Source: Methanomassiliicoccales archaeon UBA280
GTDB lineage: Archaea > Thermoplasmatota > Thermoplasmata > SG8-5
Direction: 5' to 3'
Assembly: GCA_002499085.1 (NCBI GenBank)
Contig: DAKD01000010.1
Location: forward strand, 1 to 31,900
DNA length: 31,900 nt
Positions 1 through 8,154 of this stretch are shown one piece after another. How positions within the stretch are numbered: the stretch's first letter is position 1; each line of letters opens with the position of its first letter. The translations under genes and the position numbers were made by a program. The notes under the pieces are model-generated. The model had not been told where the DNA came from. It saw nothing but the letters and a program-made list of their open reading frames with translations, and did no database searches.

Positions 1-1
1 A

Positions 2-3000
2 GAGGATAATACACCTCCAATAAGCATCGCCACACCCCTTGGCGCCTACTGGCGCAACACCTCCCCCATCACAATCACGGCCACGGCCAGCAACGGCCTA
101 AGCGGGGTGAACAACGTGAAACTGTACTACCGCTTCTCTTCCAACAATGCAACATGGACCTCATGGTCACAATTCGGGTATTCAGACACAGCATCACCGT
201 ATGAATGGAGTTTTAATTGGCCGTCCGGCCAGGGATATTACCAGTTCTACTCCATAGCAACCGACAACGCCGGGAACGTGGAGGCGGCGCCAACAACGGC
301 GGACGCGGGGTACGGGTACGATTGCACGCCCCCCGACACGCCAGCCCTCCTCACCCCCAGCGACGGCAAGTCCTTCACCACCACATCTGTCGCGCTAGAC
401 TGGAGCACATGCTTTGACCCAACGCCCGGCAGCGGGATGAGCCACTACGTGGTGTTTTTTTCCGGGGGCGGAAGTTCTTCATCCTGGACCGTGACCGACA
501 GCCAGTATACGGTGGGTTCTCTCTCTTACGGGACTACCTATTACTGGCAGGTGAGGGCGGTGGATAATGCGGGGAAATATGCCACCAGCGGCACACGGAG
601 TTTCTCGGTATATCAATCATCCACATATGGCACCGTTTCAGGGTATGTGAATAGCGCGGCGAATAGTCAAGGCATTTCGGGCGCTATAGTGGATTATTAC
701 TTTAAACCAATAAATGAACCAAATCCAAATCCTACTATATTGAATTCTGATGGTGGGTATTCTATAACCGCAATTACAGATTCCAATGGTCACTACACCA
801 TATATAATGTACCTGTTGATTATCACGATTTTCAGGCTACCGCGAACGGTTATTACTCTCAAATATGCTCTAATGTATATGTGAGCGCTAATGGTATTAA
901 CCTTTATTTTTCCCTTTCACCTGTTAGCGGTGGCGGTGGCGGAGGTGGTGGCGGTGGGTGCCTGTTGCCCGGGACTAAAATCAGCACACCGAGCGGAACT
1001 ATCAATGTCGAAGACATCTGTGAGGGGGACATGGTGCTATCCTATGATGAATGGACTGGGTTGATGGAACCCAGGATGGTTTACCAAACTGTGGCACATG
1101 CGAATTACGGTGGGTATATCGCCATCAACAATCGCCTTAATCTAACTGCGAACCATCTGGTTTATACGACGACCCGAGGCCTTGTCGCAGCTGAGTTTCT
1201 GGCAGTAGGCGATGAGTTGATCACTATCGACGGTTCGGAGATTATCACGGGCATTCAAAGAGTTCCGCTACTGGTAACCGTTTACAATATCGACGTGGAG
1301 GACAACCATAATTACTTCGCGGAAGGAATACTGGTCCACAATGTCTGCACGTTGAAGGAAGGTTGCCCGTTTTTATATGCATGGAACGGAACAGAATTTG
1401 TGGAGGAGAACAACATACTGCCGCAAGCGACAAACCCTGACAGAAATAATCTTGAAGTTGCCGATTATTACATGATCCGGACCGAGATGGAACCACTCAA
1501 CGGCTCATATTCTATCCAAATATACGAACCCGCTTTGGAAAAGACCAAATTGGACAATGCCCAGCTGGCCATAATCGACTATGACGACCCAGATATAATT
1601 CCGATTATTTCACCGGATGGCACACTTTTGACAATAGGCGACCAACTGGCTGTGGAATCCTGCATTGACAGCAGTGGGTCGGAGGTTTGTGAACTTGTCG
1701 ATGAAAAGGATGACGGTTACAGAATGCAAGTGGGGCATAATGAAACTCTGACTGCCTACTTCCCGGAAGTTGCTGGATTCACTGACCTGAAACTTGTCAT
1801 TGCACACAAGGCGATAATCGATTTACTCCCCTACGATGTGCCGCTCGATCCGCGTTTCTACAAATGCTCAATTCATGTTCAGACGATGGATTCATTAGGC
1901 GAATGGCATGACTTTTCATCGATTCCTGCCCGCATGAACTGGGCACTCGATTGCATCGACATCAGTCCATTAAAGGATTCAATAATGAACGGAGAACCGA
2001 TCCGACTTCTGATAACAGGAACACATATCATTGATTACATCGGTATTGACTTTTCGGATAATGTGAATCTGGATGTTGAATACATACAGCCATCCGACGT
2101 ATATTATAACAACACAATAGGACCCTTGAATATAAACGATTTACTGGTCCGGGATGACCAAAGGTATGCGGTTATCAATCCCAAGGAATGCATCGAAATC
2201 CTGTTTCCATATGTGGAACAGGTAAAGCCTTACAGAGCAATTGCATTTGTTCCATATGGCCATTATAATACTCTCACAGAGATTGACATCGAGCAGCCTG
2301 TAACAATAAAGGCCGATATTGAAACGGGAACTGATGGTTTTGCCTCTATTTTCCTCTGTGAAATGAATAACCAGAATGAGGCGATGGAATTAATCGGAAT
2401 GAGTGCGAATGTGAGTTCCTGGCCATCTGACCAGATGATTTTAAATTTTGTTCAGAATCCCCGGGAACAATATACTCTAGTAGGGAAGTTCGAAGGATGT
2501 ACCGCTGAGACAGAGATTGCCATTGAGATCACTTCGTTCAGAGGTACAAAAACTTGCTACATGAAATACTGCCCGGAGATGGGCTCCATTGCGGAGATAA
2601 AAATCCCGCTGGATGACATTCTCTGGAACGTAACCGGTGTTAAATTCAATGAATACACCAATCATTACTCGGTCCTCAAAGACACATTGTTACAGATAGA
2701 CCTGAACGAATGGTACCATTATGAAACAGAACTATGGAGCAATTTCACATGGAATTTCGGAGATTGCTCTTGGACAGGGGATGTACGACCGACCCACATA
2801 TATGATGAGCTTGGATCATATTTGCTGAACCTCACAGTTGATAACTCCGGTCCGGGAATGATGTTCTACTCAGATACCTGGGTTGATGTTGTCAGTTCCC
2901 TGCCAATCCCAGCCATCGATATTTACCAGGAAGTGAGCCTGGCCCTCACCATTTCAGGCAGGAAAGACAATAAAGTGACAATCCAAATATACGAAGACGG

Positions 3001-3505
3001 AGAACTCATCCAGAGCCAGGAAGTAATGCGCACTCCAGGACCACCCAACACAATCACTTTCAGCATGAATAAATACCCAGACAGGGAGTATTCCATCGAG
3101 CTGGTTTACGATGCCGCGCACTCCGGCGCCAATCCGACATGGCTCACCTTCAACTCAGGCTACAAATATATGACCTTCTTCAAGGACTTCAAGACGCAGA
3201 ACGGATTCCATCAAACGGTAATGGCTCCAGAATATTATCTGGATAACGTTGTACAAAGCAATCCAAGCTTCTGGTTCGATGCTTCTGGCTCATACGACAT
3301 TGACGGCCAGATTGTTTCCTACGAATGGGACTTCGGGGACGGCACAGCAGGTTCGGGTGAGACATTGGCACATGTTTACCAGGCTCCGGGAACATACATG
3401 GTCACTCTGACCGTGACCGACGATGACGGTCTGGCCGCAACAATCAGCAGGCCTGTCCAAGTCGGGGGCTTCAGCCACCGCCCGCCCCGGTTCCCTAGGC
3501 ACTGA
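2..3505 (+). CDS. Large modular surface/secreted protein with Hint and PKD domains (5' end missing)
   Basis: The frame is open from base 2, so the true start and any signal peptide lie outside the window; 1167 residues are visible. Modules in order: an Ig-like stretch and an FN3-like domain (about 325-610, ending in YYWQVRAVDNAG), a carboxypeptidase-regulatory-like beta domain (about 629-925), a Gly10 linker (929-958), a Hint domain (959-1342), a region opening with CPFLYAWNGTEF and rich in beta strands, a degenerate PKD-like repeat (about 2731-2890), and a classical PKD domain (about 3240-3460, with YEWDFGDG and GTYMVTLTVTDDDG). PKD and FN3 folds are typical of archaeal cell-surface and extracellular proteins, so an adhesin, S-layer-associated or secreted role is inferred. 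No C-terminal membrane helix or sorting signal is visible; the protein ends FSHRPPRFPRH. Bases 620-2900 look clearly more AT-rich than both flanks. The exact function is unknown. Confidence 0.88.
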   Translation, partial: EDNTPPISIATPLGAYWRNTSPITITATASNGLSGVNNVKLYYRFSSNNATWTSWSQFGYSDTASPYEWSFNWPSGQGYYQFYSIATDNAGNVEAAPTTADAGYGYDCTPPDTPALLTPSDGKSFTTTSVALDWSTCFDPTPGSGMSHYVVFFSGGGSSSSWTVTDSQYTVGSLSYGTTYYWQVRAVDNAGKYATSGTRSFSVYQSSTYGTVSGYVNSAANSQGISGAIVDYYFKPINEPNPNPTILNSDGGYSITAITDSNGHYTIYNVPVDYHDFQATANGYYSQICSNVYVSANGINLYFSLSPVSGGGGGGGGGGCLLPGTKISTPSGTINVEDICEGDMVLSYDEWTGLMEPRMVYQTVAHANYGGYIAINNRLNLTANHLVYTTTRGLVAAEFLAVGDELITIDGSEIITGIQRVPLLVTVYNIDVEDNHNYFAEGILVHNVCTLKEGCPFLYAWNGTEFVEENNILPQATNPDRNNLEVADYYMIRTEMEPLNGSYSIQIYEPALEKTKLDNAQLAIIDYDDPDIIPIISPDGTLLTIGDQLAVESCIDSSGSEVCELVDEKDDGYRMQVGHNETLTAYFPEVAGFTDLKLVIAHKAIIDLLPYDVPLDPRFYKCSIHVQTMDSLGEWHDFSSIPARMNWALDCIDISPLKDSIMNGEPIRLLITGTHIIDYIGIDFSDNVNLDVEYIQPSDVYYNNTIGPLNINDLLVRDDQRYAVINPKECIEILFPYVEQVKPYRAIAFVPYGHYNTLTEIDIEQPVTIKADIETGTDGFASIFLCEMNNQNEAMELIGMSANVSSWPSDQMILNFVQNPREQYTLVGKFEGCTAETEIAIEITSFRGTKTCYMKYCPEMGSIAEIKIPLDDILWNVTGVKFNEYTNHYSVLKDTLLQIDLNEWYHYETELWSNFTWNFGDCSWTGDVRPTHIYDELGSYLLNLTVDNSGPGMMFYSDTWVDVVSSLPIPAIDIYQEVSLALTISGRKDNKVTIQIYEDGELIQSQEVMRTPGPPNTITFSMNKYPDREYSIELVYDAAHSGANPTWLTFNSGYKYMTFFKDFKTQNGFHQTVMAPEYYLDNVVQSNPSFWFDASGSYDIDGQIVSYEWDFGDGTAGSGETLAHVYQAPGTYMVTLTVTDDDGLAATISRPVQVGGFSHRPPRFPRH
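929..958 (+). repeat. Gly10 codon run (linker before Hint domain)
   Basis: Ten consecutive glycine codons lie directly before the first cysteine of the Hint domain. Synonymous codons are mixed (GGT, GGC, GGA, GGG). This suggests selection for a flexible spacer more than recent slippage of a pure triplet, although slippage cannot be excluded. Confidence 0.9.
959..1342 (+). other. Hint (intein-like autoprocessing) domain, 128 residues, inside the surface protein
   Basis: The segment begins with CLLPGTKIS, which fits splicing block A with a catalytic Cys1. It carries TANHLVYT, a TxxH block B, and ends with VYNIDVEDNHNYFAEGILVHN, which fits blocks F and G with the terminal His-Asn. There is no room for a homing endonuclease. 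The residue after the terminal Asn is Val, and Cys comes second (HN-V-C), so the usual +1 Cys/Ser/Thr for splicing is absent. That resembles type-B bacterial intein-like or Hedgehog-type Hint domains, which cleave or ligate instead of splicing cleanly. Activity is inferred, not shown. Confidence 0.85.
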
Positions 3506-3762
3506 ATCCGGTGTTGGACCGTCTCCTGCAATTCCAAATGTCCCGCAGGACTTTGGATGCTGGATAAAAAGGTCCGACGATGGCCCGGCACCAGTTTCTC
3601 GGCTAAATCAGGGCCATAAAACATAAGCTTATGCTAGCAAGCGGTGAATCCGAGAACTGAATCCAAGCAAGAAGAGGATTCGCCATGAATGAGCAATCAG
3701 GAAGCAAACACATTCAATGCATTGCCGGTAATCAGCAAACTTTCGGCGATGGGATTACCGGG
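3506..3762. other. Intergenic region between convergent genes
   Basis: No supported gene is present. The stretch holds one copy of a 29-bp palindromic repeat (3532-3560) that recurs at 31147. A short ATG-led frame at 3685 runs antisense into the next gene, shows no protein-like composition, and is not called. Confidence 0.6.
3532..3560 (+). repeat. 29-bp dispersed palindromic repeat, copy 1
   Basis: It differs at one position from 31147-31175. The two halves (TCCAAATGTCC and GGACTTTGGA) can pair as a stem with one bulged base and a loop of about four bases. It is REP-like, sitting in the shared 3' region of two convergent genes. Confidence 0.8.
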
Positions 3763-4335
3763 TTACAATTTCCGCGCCCTCGTCATCATCGCAAGTGCGA
3801 GTATCATGGCCGCGGCCAGCAGCGCCACGGTCCATGTCTCCCTGAAACCCACCACGACCATCAGGGACATGTACAGGAGCACTATTGAAAGTGCGAACAC
3901 CATTGCCAGCGTCCCCATCTGCTTGAGGACCAATCTTTTCAGGGCGCTTTCCGTGACCTGCGCTGCCCTGGGGAAATACACGGGCCTGAAGCCGTTGGCC
4001 ATTCCGGCGGTCTCGAAATACGCCAGTATGAGAACCATGAAACCCATCTGCAGGAAGAGAGGCTCGGCATTCAGCAGCCCGATGAAATGGGCCGCGCCCA
4101 TCAACATGCAGGCCGCGCCAGTCAGGTGAGGCCTGTACGCGTCAATGTGCTGCGTCGCGGTTCCCGCATTCCTCAGGAACAGGGATGCCAGCCCGGCGGC
4201 AAATGCAAGCGCCAGCATGGCGATATGCCTGGGCCAACCCCCGATGCCCTCATAATGGTAGTAAGAAACAAGGTGCCATGCTCCGGCCGCAGCAAGGCAG
4301 AGCACCGCCAGTACCTGGATGTGATGGCGGATCAC
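3763..4335 (-). CDS. Six-helix membrane protein of unknown function, last gene of the MoxR/DUF58 unit
   Basis: 190 residues from a GTG at 4335 whose bases overlap the DUF58 stop codon (GTGA), a classical four-base coupling overlap. The frame stays open further upstream, but that part is just the shadow of DUF58: it is Arg/Gly-rich and not protein-like. Six hydrophobic segments are visible, including VLAVLCLAAAGAWHLV, HIAMLALAFAAGLASLFL and LAMVFALSIVLLYMSLMVV. A basic tail (MTRARKL) suggests a cytoplasmic C-terminus. I do not recognise the family. Its fixed position after DUF58 suggests a membrane part of the same MoxR system, which is inference. Confidence 0.7.
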   Translation of the reverse strand: MIRHHIQVLAVLCLAAAGAWHLVSYYHYEGIGGWPRHIAMLALAFAAGLASLFLRNAGTATQHIDAYRPHLTGAACMLMGAAHFIGLLNAEPLFLQMGFMVLILAYFETAGMANGFRPVYFPRAAQVTESALKRLVLKQMGTLAMVFALSIVLLYMSLMVVVGFRETWTVALLAAAMILALAMMTRARKL

Positions 4336-5603
4336 CTTCTGTTCCGCGATGCGCCCACCCCCCTCAGCGCCGTGGCCAGCGGCTCGTCCGGATCCCAGTC
4401 CACTATTCGGGCGTACCTTCCCAGCTCGCTTATCAGGTTCAGGCGCTCCATCTCCAGGATCTTCGCGGCCCTTGACTTGGATCCGGAATCCCTGACCAGC
4501 TGCGACTCGAGCTTGACAGGTGACGGCGACAGGACCACGACATCGTAGCCCCTGGCGCACAGGTCGCCTATCGTCGTGACGATATCGGAATCCGTGAGTG
4601 CGCTGATTACGATGATCTGCGATTCCAGCGGGAAGTAACTGGTCACCATCCATCCCACGTTCTCGAACGGCAGCAGGCCCAGAGGTTTAACATCCAGCAG
4701 ATGCTCGCTCAGTTTGTAGAACTGGCGCTTGCCGAATGCGGGATAGACTTCGTCGATTATGTCCCTCAGGACTATCAGCCCGACCCTGTTCTTGTCCTTC
4801 AGTATCTGCGACGCGATGGTGGTCGCCGCCCTGACCCCGTGCTCCACAGCGCAGTCCTCTATGGTCCCGACATTCGCCTCCAGCCTCGCATCCAGGATCA
4901 GCGTGGCGTCGCCGGAGCACTCTGACTCGAACTCATTCGTCAGTAGGATGTCGCGCCTTGCGGAGGCCTTCCAGTTTATCCTCCGCAGCTCGTCCCCGGA
5001 GACATAGTCTCTGAGGCCGAAGAACTCGGTGCCTATGCCCACCCTTCTGGACTTGATCATCCCGACCCAGTTCCTGGTCCTCTTCGGGGCTATGTTCACG
5101 CCCTTGGTGTGCTCGGTCTTGGCCACCACCGAGAACTCGCTCGTCCCGGAGAAGCCCATCTCCGACCTGTGCAGCCTTCCCGAGTCCATGACCGCCAGTT
5201 TCATCGACTCGAGTTTGTACCTGCCTCTCAGCGGGCATCTGAGCGTGTACCCGAAGGAGCATTCCTCTCCTTCGTCAAGGCTCAACAGCGCGCGGTTCGT
5301 TCCTTCCGATACCGCGACATAATCCGGAAGCAGGTCCTCGACCTCAAGAAGCTCCACGGCCTCGCCCCTGTTCCTGACCAGTATCTCGACCTGCACAGAA
5401 TCCCCTGCCATTATCCTGGTGTCCGATACCCTGCGCTCGACCTCGAGCTCGGTCTTCTGCTTCTCCAGGAAAAGGCCCATGATCCCCAGGTACACGACTA
5501 TGGGCAGCGAAACTGCAACGACCGTACCGCTGGTCAGGTACATGCCTGTTATGATGCACGCGACTGCCGCACCGGCAAGCCAGAACCCTCTCCTGGACCT
5601 CAT
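4332..5603 (-). CDS. DUF58 domain protein (MoxR partner)
   Basis: 423 residues. Two N-terminal membrane segments (WLAGAAVACIITGMYL and VAVSLPIVVYLGIMGLFL) are followed by an Ig-like beta region, then the DUF58 hallmark GLRDYVSGDELRRINWKASA and a von Willebrand A-like fold. DUF58 proteins are regularly encoded beside MoxR AAA ATPases and are thought to be clients or adaptors in MoxR-assisted assembly of membrane or envelope complexes. Here it follows MoxR by 8 bases. It starts at an ATG with the SD-like GAGAGG a few bases upstream and overlaps the next membrane gene by 4 bases. Confidence 0.9.
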   Translation of the reverse strand: MRSRRGFWLAGAAVACIITGMYLTSGTVVAVSLPIVVYLGIMGLFLEKQKTELEVERRVSDTRIMAGDSVQVEILVRNRGEAVELLEVEDLLPDYVAVSEGTNRALLSLDEGEECSFGYTLRCPLRGRYKLESMKLAVMDSGRLHRSEMGFSGTSEFSVVAKTEHTKGVNIAPKRTRNWVGMIKSRRVGIGTEFFGLRDYVSGDELRRINWKASARRDILLTNEFESECSGDATLILDARLEANVGTIEDCAVEHGVRAATTIASQILKDKNRVGLIVLRDIIDEVYPAFGKRQFYKLSEHLLDVKPLGLLPFENVGWMVTSYFPLESQIIVISALTDSDIVTTIGDLCARGYDVVVLSPSPVKLESQLVRDSGSKSRAAKILEMERLNLISELGRYARIVDWDPDEPLATALRGVGASRNRR

Positions 5604-5611
5604 TCTGCCTC

Positions 5612-6565
5612 TCAGGACCTGGCCTTCGGCACCGGCACAGTGGTCAGCACCTTGTCGATGATGACTTTCGGTTTTATTCCCTTGATCCAGGGGTCCGGTT
5701 TGAGAATCAGTCTGTGAGCCAGCGCCGGGACGGCGACGCTCTTGACGTCGTCCGGCAGGACATAATCCCTTCCGGCGACAGCGGCTTTCGCCTGTGCCAG
5801 CTTCATGAGCGCCAAGGACCCTCTCGGGCTTGCTCCCACCTCTACCTGGCCGTGCTTCCTTGTCTCATTCACTATTGAGACGATGTAGGTCTCTATGTCA
5901 TTGTCCACATGCACGTTCTCCAAGGCCGCCTGCATCTCCAGGATCGTGGCGGGTTTGGAGACGCAGGATATCTGCACCTCGTCAGTCTTCCTGGTGCGCC
6001 TCCTCCTCAGGATCTCGGCCTCGCCTTTCTGGCTCGGGTAGCCGATGCTCAGCCGCATCAGGAACCTGTCTATCTGCGCCTCGGGGAGTGGGTATGTTCC
6101 TTCGTACTCGATGGGGTTCTGGGTGGCAATGACCATGAACGGCTTCGGCAGCTTATGGGTCTCCCCCTCGAGGGTAACCTGGAACTCCTGCATGGCCTCC
6201 AGAAGCGCGCTCTGGGTCTTCGGCGGGGCCCTGTTTATCTCGTCCGCCAGAAGCACATTGGTGAATATGGGGCCCTTCCTGAGCTCGAACTGGCTCGTGG
6301 CCCTGTTCAGAACGAAAGTGCCCGTGATGTCCGCCGGCAGAAGGTCAGGGGTGAACTGCACGCGCTTGAAGTCGCAGCCGATGGCCCTCGAGAATGTGTT
6401 GGCCATCAGCGTCTTTGCAAGGCCCGGATAATCCTCGAACAGGACATGTCCGCCGGCCAGGAAGGCGAGCATCAGCTGCTCTATCACGCTGTCCTTCTCG
6501 ACGATGGCCTTGGCCACCTCTGTCCTTATCACTGCGCAGTTACCTGCCACTTCCTCGATATTCAT
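5612..6565 (-). CDS. MoxR-family AAA+ ATPase
   Basis: 317 residues, the usual length for MoxR. The Walker A equivalent is EDYPGLAKT (about 44-52), Walker B is LLADEINRAPPKTQ (about 105-118), the sensor region contains VIATQNPIEYEGTYPLPEAQ, and a C-terminal lid domain follows. MoxR ATPases act as chaperones that load metals or assemble complexes, usually together with VWA or DUF58 proteins. The start codon overlaps the preceding membrane-protein stop (ATGA), and DUF58 follows, so the three are probably translated together. The client complex cannot be read from the sequence. Confidence 0.95.
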   Translation of the reverse strand: MNIEEVAGNCAVIRTEVAKAIVEKDSVIEQLMLAFLAGGHVLFEDYPGLAKTLMANTFSRAIGCDFKRVQFTPDLLPADITGTFVLNRATSQFELRKGPIFTNVLLADEINRAPPKTQSALLEAMQEFQVTLEGETHKLPKPFMVIATQNPIEYEGTYPLPEAQIDRFLMRLSIGYPSQKGEAEILRRRRTRKTDEVQISCVSKPATILEMQAALENVHVDNDIETYIVSIVNETRKHGQVEVGASPRGSLALMKLAQAKAAVAGRDYVLPDDVKSVAVPALAHRLILKPDPWIKGIKPKVIIDKVLTTVPVPKARS

Positions 6566-7200
6566 GTCATCGCCTCTATCCTGTCCATTATTCCGTCAAT
6601 ATCAGTCATGAATCTTTCGCCCCTCTCCTTGGACTTGCCCTTGACGCTGGACTCCACTCCGGACTTTGCTCCGCGCCTGTTCTCCCTCAGGAACCCGTCC
6701 AGTGCCGCGTCCGCAAGAATTCCGGTCTTGCCGGCCTCGAGCATGTCGGTTATCTCCTCCTCGCCCATCTCCCTGGCCTGCGCCTCCTTGGATATTATGA
6801 CGTCGCACAGCCTCTCCCTGATGACCTGCTGGCTGTACACATAGCCGTCAGCGGCCCTTTCGAAAGCCTCGGTGAGCTTTGTCAGTTCTCCCGTGTATTC
6901 GGTCTGCGCCGGCCGCGACTTGGAATCCCCGGCTTCCTTTGCGAGTCCCATCCGCATGATGTAAAGCGCCACGAAGCCCATCGCAGTGACCAGGCCGAGC
7001 CCGATGAGCCATCTCATTCCGTCGCTGTAGGTGCCGAAAAGCAGAAGCATTGCCGCCGGTGTCGCGCCGAACAGCACGATGGCGAAGCCCATGACCAGAA
7101 TGTTGCCCGCTGTCATGTCCCCCAGTATCATGTAGACAAGGTCATCCATTGTCCGCTTCTTCCCGGCCAGATGCCGATCGGTTGAAACATCGGCCTTCAC
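6562..7200 (-). CDS. Small membrane protein with cytoplasmic helical tail, MoxR-associated, unknown
   Basis: 212 residues if the GTG at 7200 is used, 7 bases after the DUF4129 stop. An ATG at 7149 (MDDLVYMILGDM), with GGGAAGAAG upstream, is an equally possible start giving 195 residues. There are two hydrophobic segments (GNILVMGFAIVLFGATPAAMLLLF and WLIGLGLVTAMGFVALYIM). A long charged, probably helical tail follows, including EAQAREMGEEEITDMLEAG and a basic KGKSKERGER stretch. The family is not recognised. The 4-base overlap with MoxR suggests a dedicated partner or membrane adaptor for that ATPase. Confidence 0.75.
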   Translation of the reverse strand: MKADVSTDRHLAGKKRTMDDLVYMILGDMTAGNILVMGFAIVLFGATPAAMLLLFGTYSDGMRWLIGLGLVTAMGFVALYIMRMGLAKEAGDSKSRPAQTEYTGELTKLTEAFERAADGYVYSQQVIRERLCDVIISKEAQAREMGEEEITDMLEAGKTGILADAALDGFLRENRRGAKSGVESSVKGKSKERGERFMTDIDGIMDRIEAMT

Positions 7201-7207
7201 GGCGGAA

Positions 7208-8149
7208 TCAAACTCCAGGGTTCTCGCCTCCCTGCTGCGGTTTGTAAGCTACAAGGACCTTCTTCACAGACTCGAGCGCGGCCACTGCCCGCCTGCAATC
7301 CTGCTCGCCGAGCTCGTGCTGGCTGTACCTCGCTTCCTCGAAAACGTCTATGAGGGACTTCATCTGGGCCTCTGGCACAGGAAGTCTCTCCACAGAGAGC
7401 TTCAGGAACTCTCTCGGCGTGAGATGCTCCTGCTCCTCGACGCCGTGCCTGGCCATGGCCTTGCACATGTCCGTGTAGCACCGAATCACGGTGGCGCGCG
7501 TGTCAGAACCGCCCGCCAGCGCGTCGATGGTTCGCTGGATGGTCTTGGCGACCTCTTTCGAATTTCTCTCCATGTCAGAATAGTCGAGACCCGAGTTCCT
7601 CATCTTCAGGAAACTGGACACTGCCATGATTATGACCGCAATGAAAAGGAAAACAATGGCAAAAATGCCGAAAGTCAGGATGACTCTCAGGGAATCGTGG
7701 CTCTCCGGAGGCTGAGTCTCCCCTTCTTCCAGCTCTCCCCCGCCTCCGGGCAGAAAGTCTGTGCTGCCGATGCCGCTCACAGTGCTCTCGATGTCCTCGT
7801 AGAAGAATGCGAATGCGAATATCGCGGCTATGCCGAGCAGCAGCCCGACCATTTGCGCGAACAGTCTCTTCCATTTTTTCCTGTCCTTGGAGGCCGTGAA
7901 CATCATTGCAGCTATCACAACCACCACGCCGCACATTATCATGAACCCGTAATATATCCACCTCAGTGCGTTGGTCAGGGTGCTGCTCGTGGCAACGCCC
8001 ATCTCCTCGGCTCCCGGGTTAACGAACTGGGGTATGCTCTCCTCCTCGATGTCGAGGTTCTCCAGGTTGTAGATGAGATTGCCCAGGCTGAACACGAATA
8101 CCAGCAGCATGAAGCCCACGGCCAGTTTTCCCAGGTTGTTGCCTTTCAT
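7208..8149 (-). CDS. Four-helix membrane protein with C-terminal DUF4129-like domain
   Basis: 313 residues from the ATG at 8149, chosen because GGTGAG lies just upstream. The frame extends upstream but there is only an antisense-like shadow of the GNAT gene. Four membrane segments are seen (AVGFMLLVFVFSLGNLIYNL, YYGFMIMCGVVVVIAAMMF, GLLLGIAAIFAFAFF, ILTFGIFAIVFLFIAVIIMA). A soluble extracellular or loop region with an acidic Gly-rich stretch lies between the last two. The C-terminus (CYTDMCKAMARHGVEEQE, TPREFLKLSVE, DVFEEARYS) matches DUF4129. That domain often travels with MoxR, DUF58 and transglutaminase-like proteins. No transglutaminase gene is present here. Confidence 0.82.
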   Translation of the reverse strand: MKGNNLGKLAVGFMLLVFVFSLGNLIYNLENLDIEEESIPQFVNPGAEEMGVATSSTLTNALRWIYYGFMIMCGVVVVIAAMMFTASKDRKKWKRLFAQMVGLLLGIAAIFAFAFFYEDIESTVSGIGSTDFLPGGGGELEEGETQPPESHDSLRVILTFGIFAIVFLFIAVIIMAVSSFLKMRNSGLDYSDMERNSKEVAKTIQRTIDALAGGSDTRATVIRCYTDMCKAMARHGVEEQEHLTPREFLKLSVERLPVPEAQMKSLIDVFEEARYSQHELGEQDCRRAVAALESVKKVLVAYKPQQGGENPGV

Positions 8150-8154
8150 CTCAC

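Noticed and set aside
3689..4129. 146-codon open frame on the + strand
   Set aside because: Antisense to the six-helix gene, with low-complexity Ala/Ser composition and no ribosome site.
4336..4653. N-terminal extension of the six-helix protein
   Set aside because: It overlaps DUF58 on the same strand in another frame, is Arg/Gly/Asp-rich, and a GTGA overlap gives a better start.
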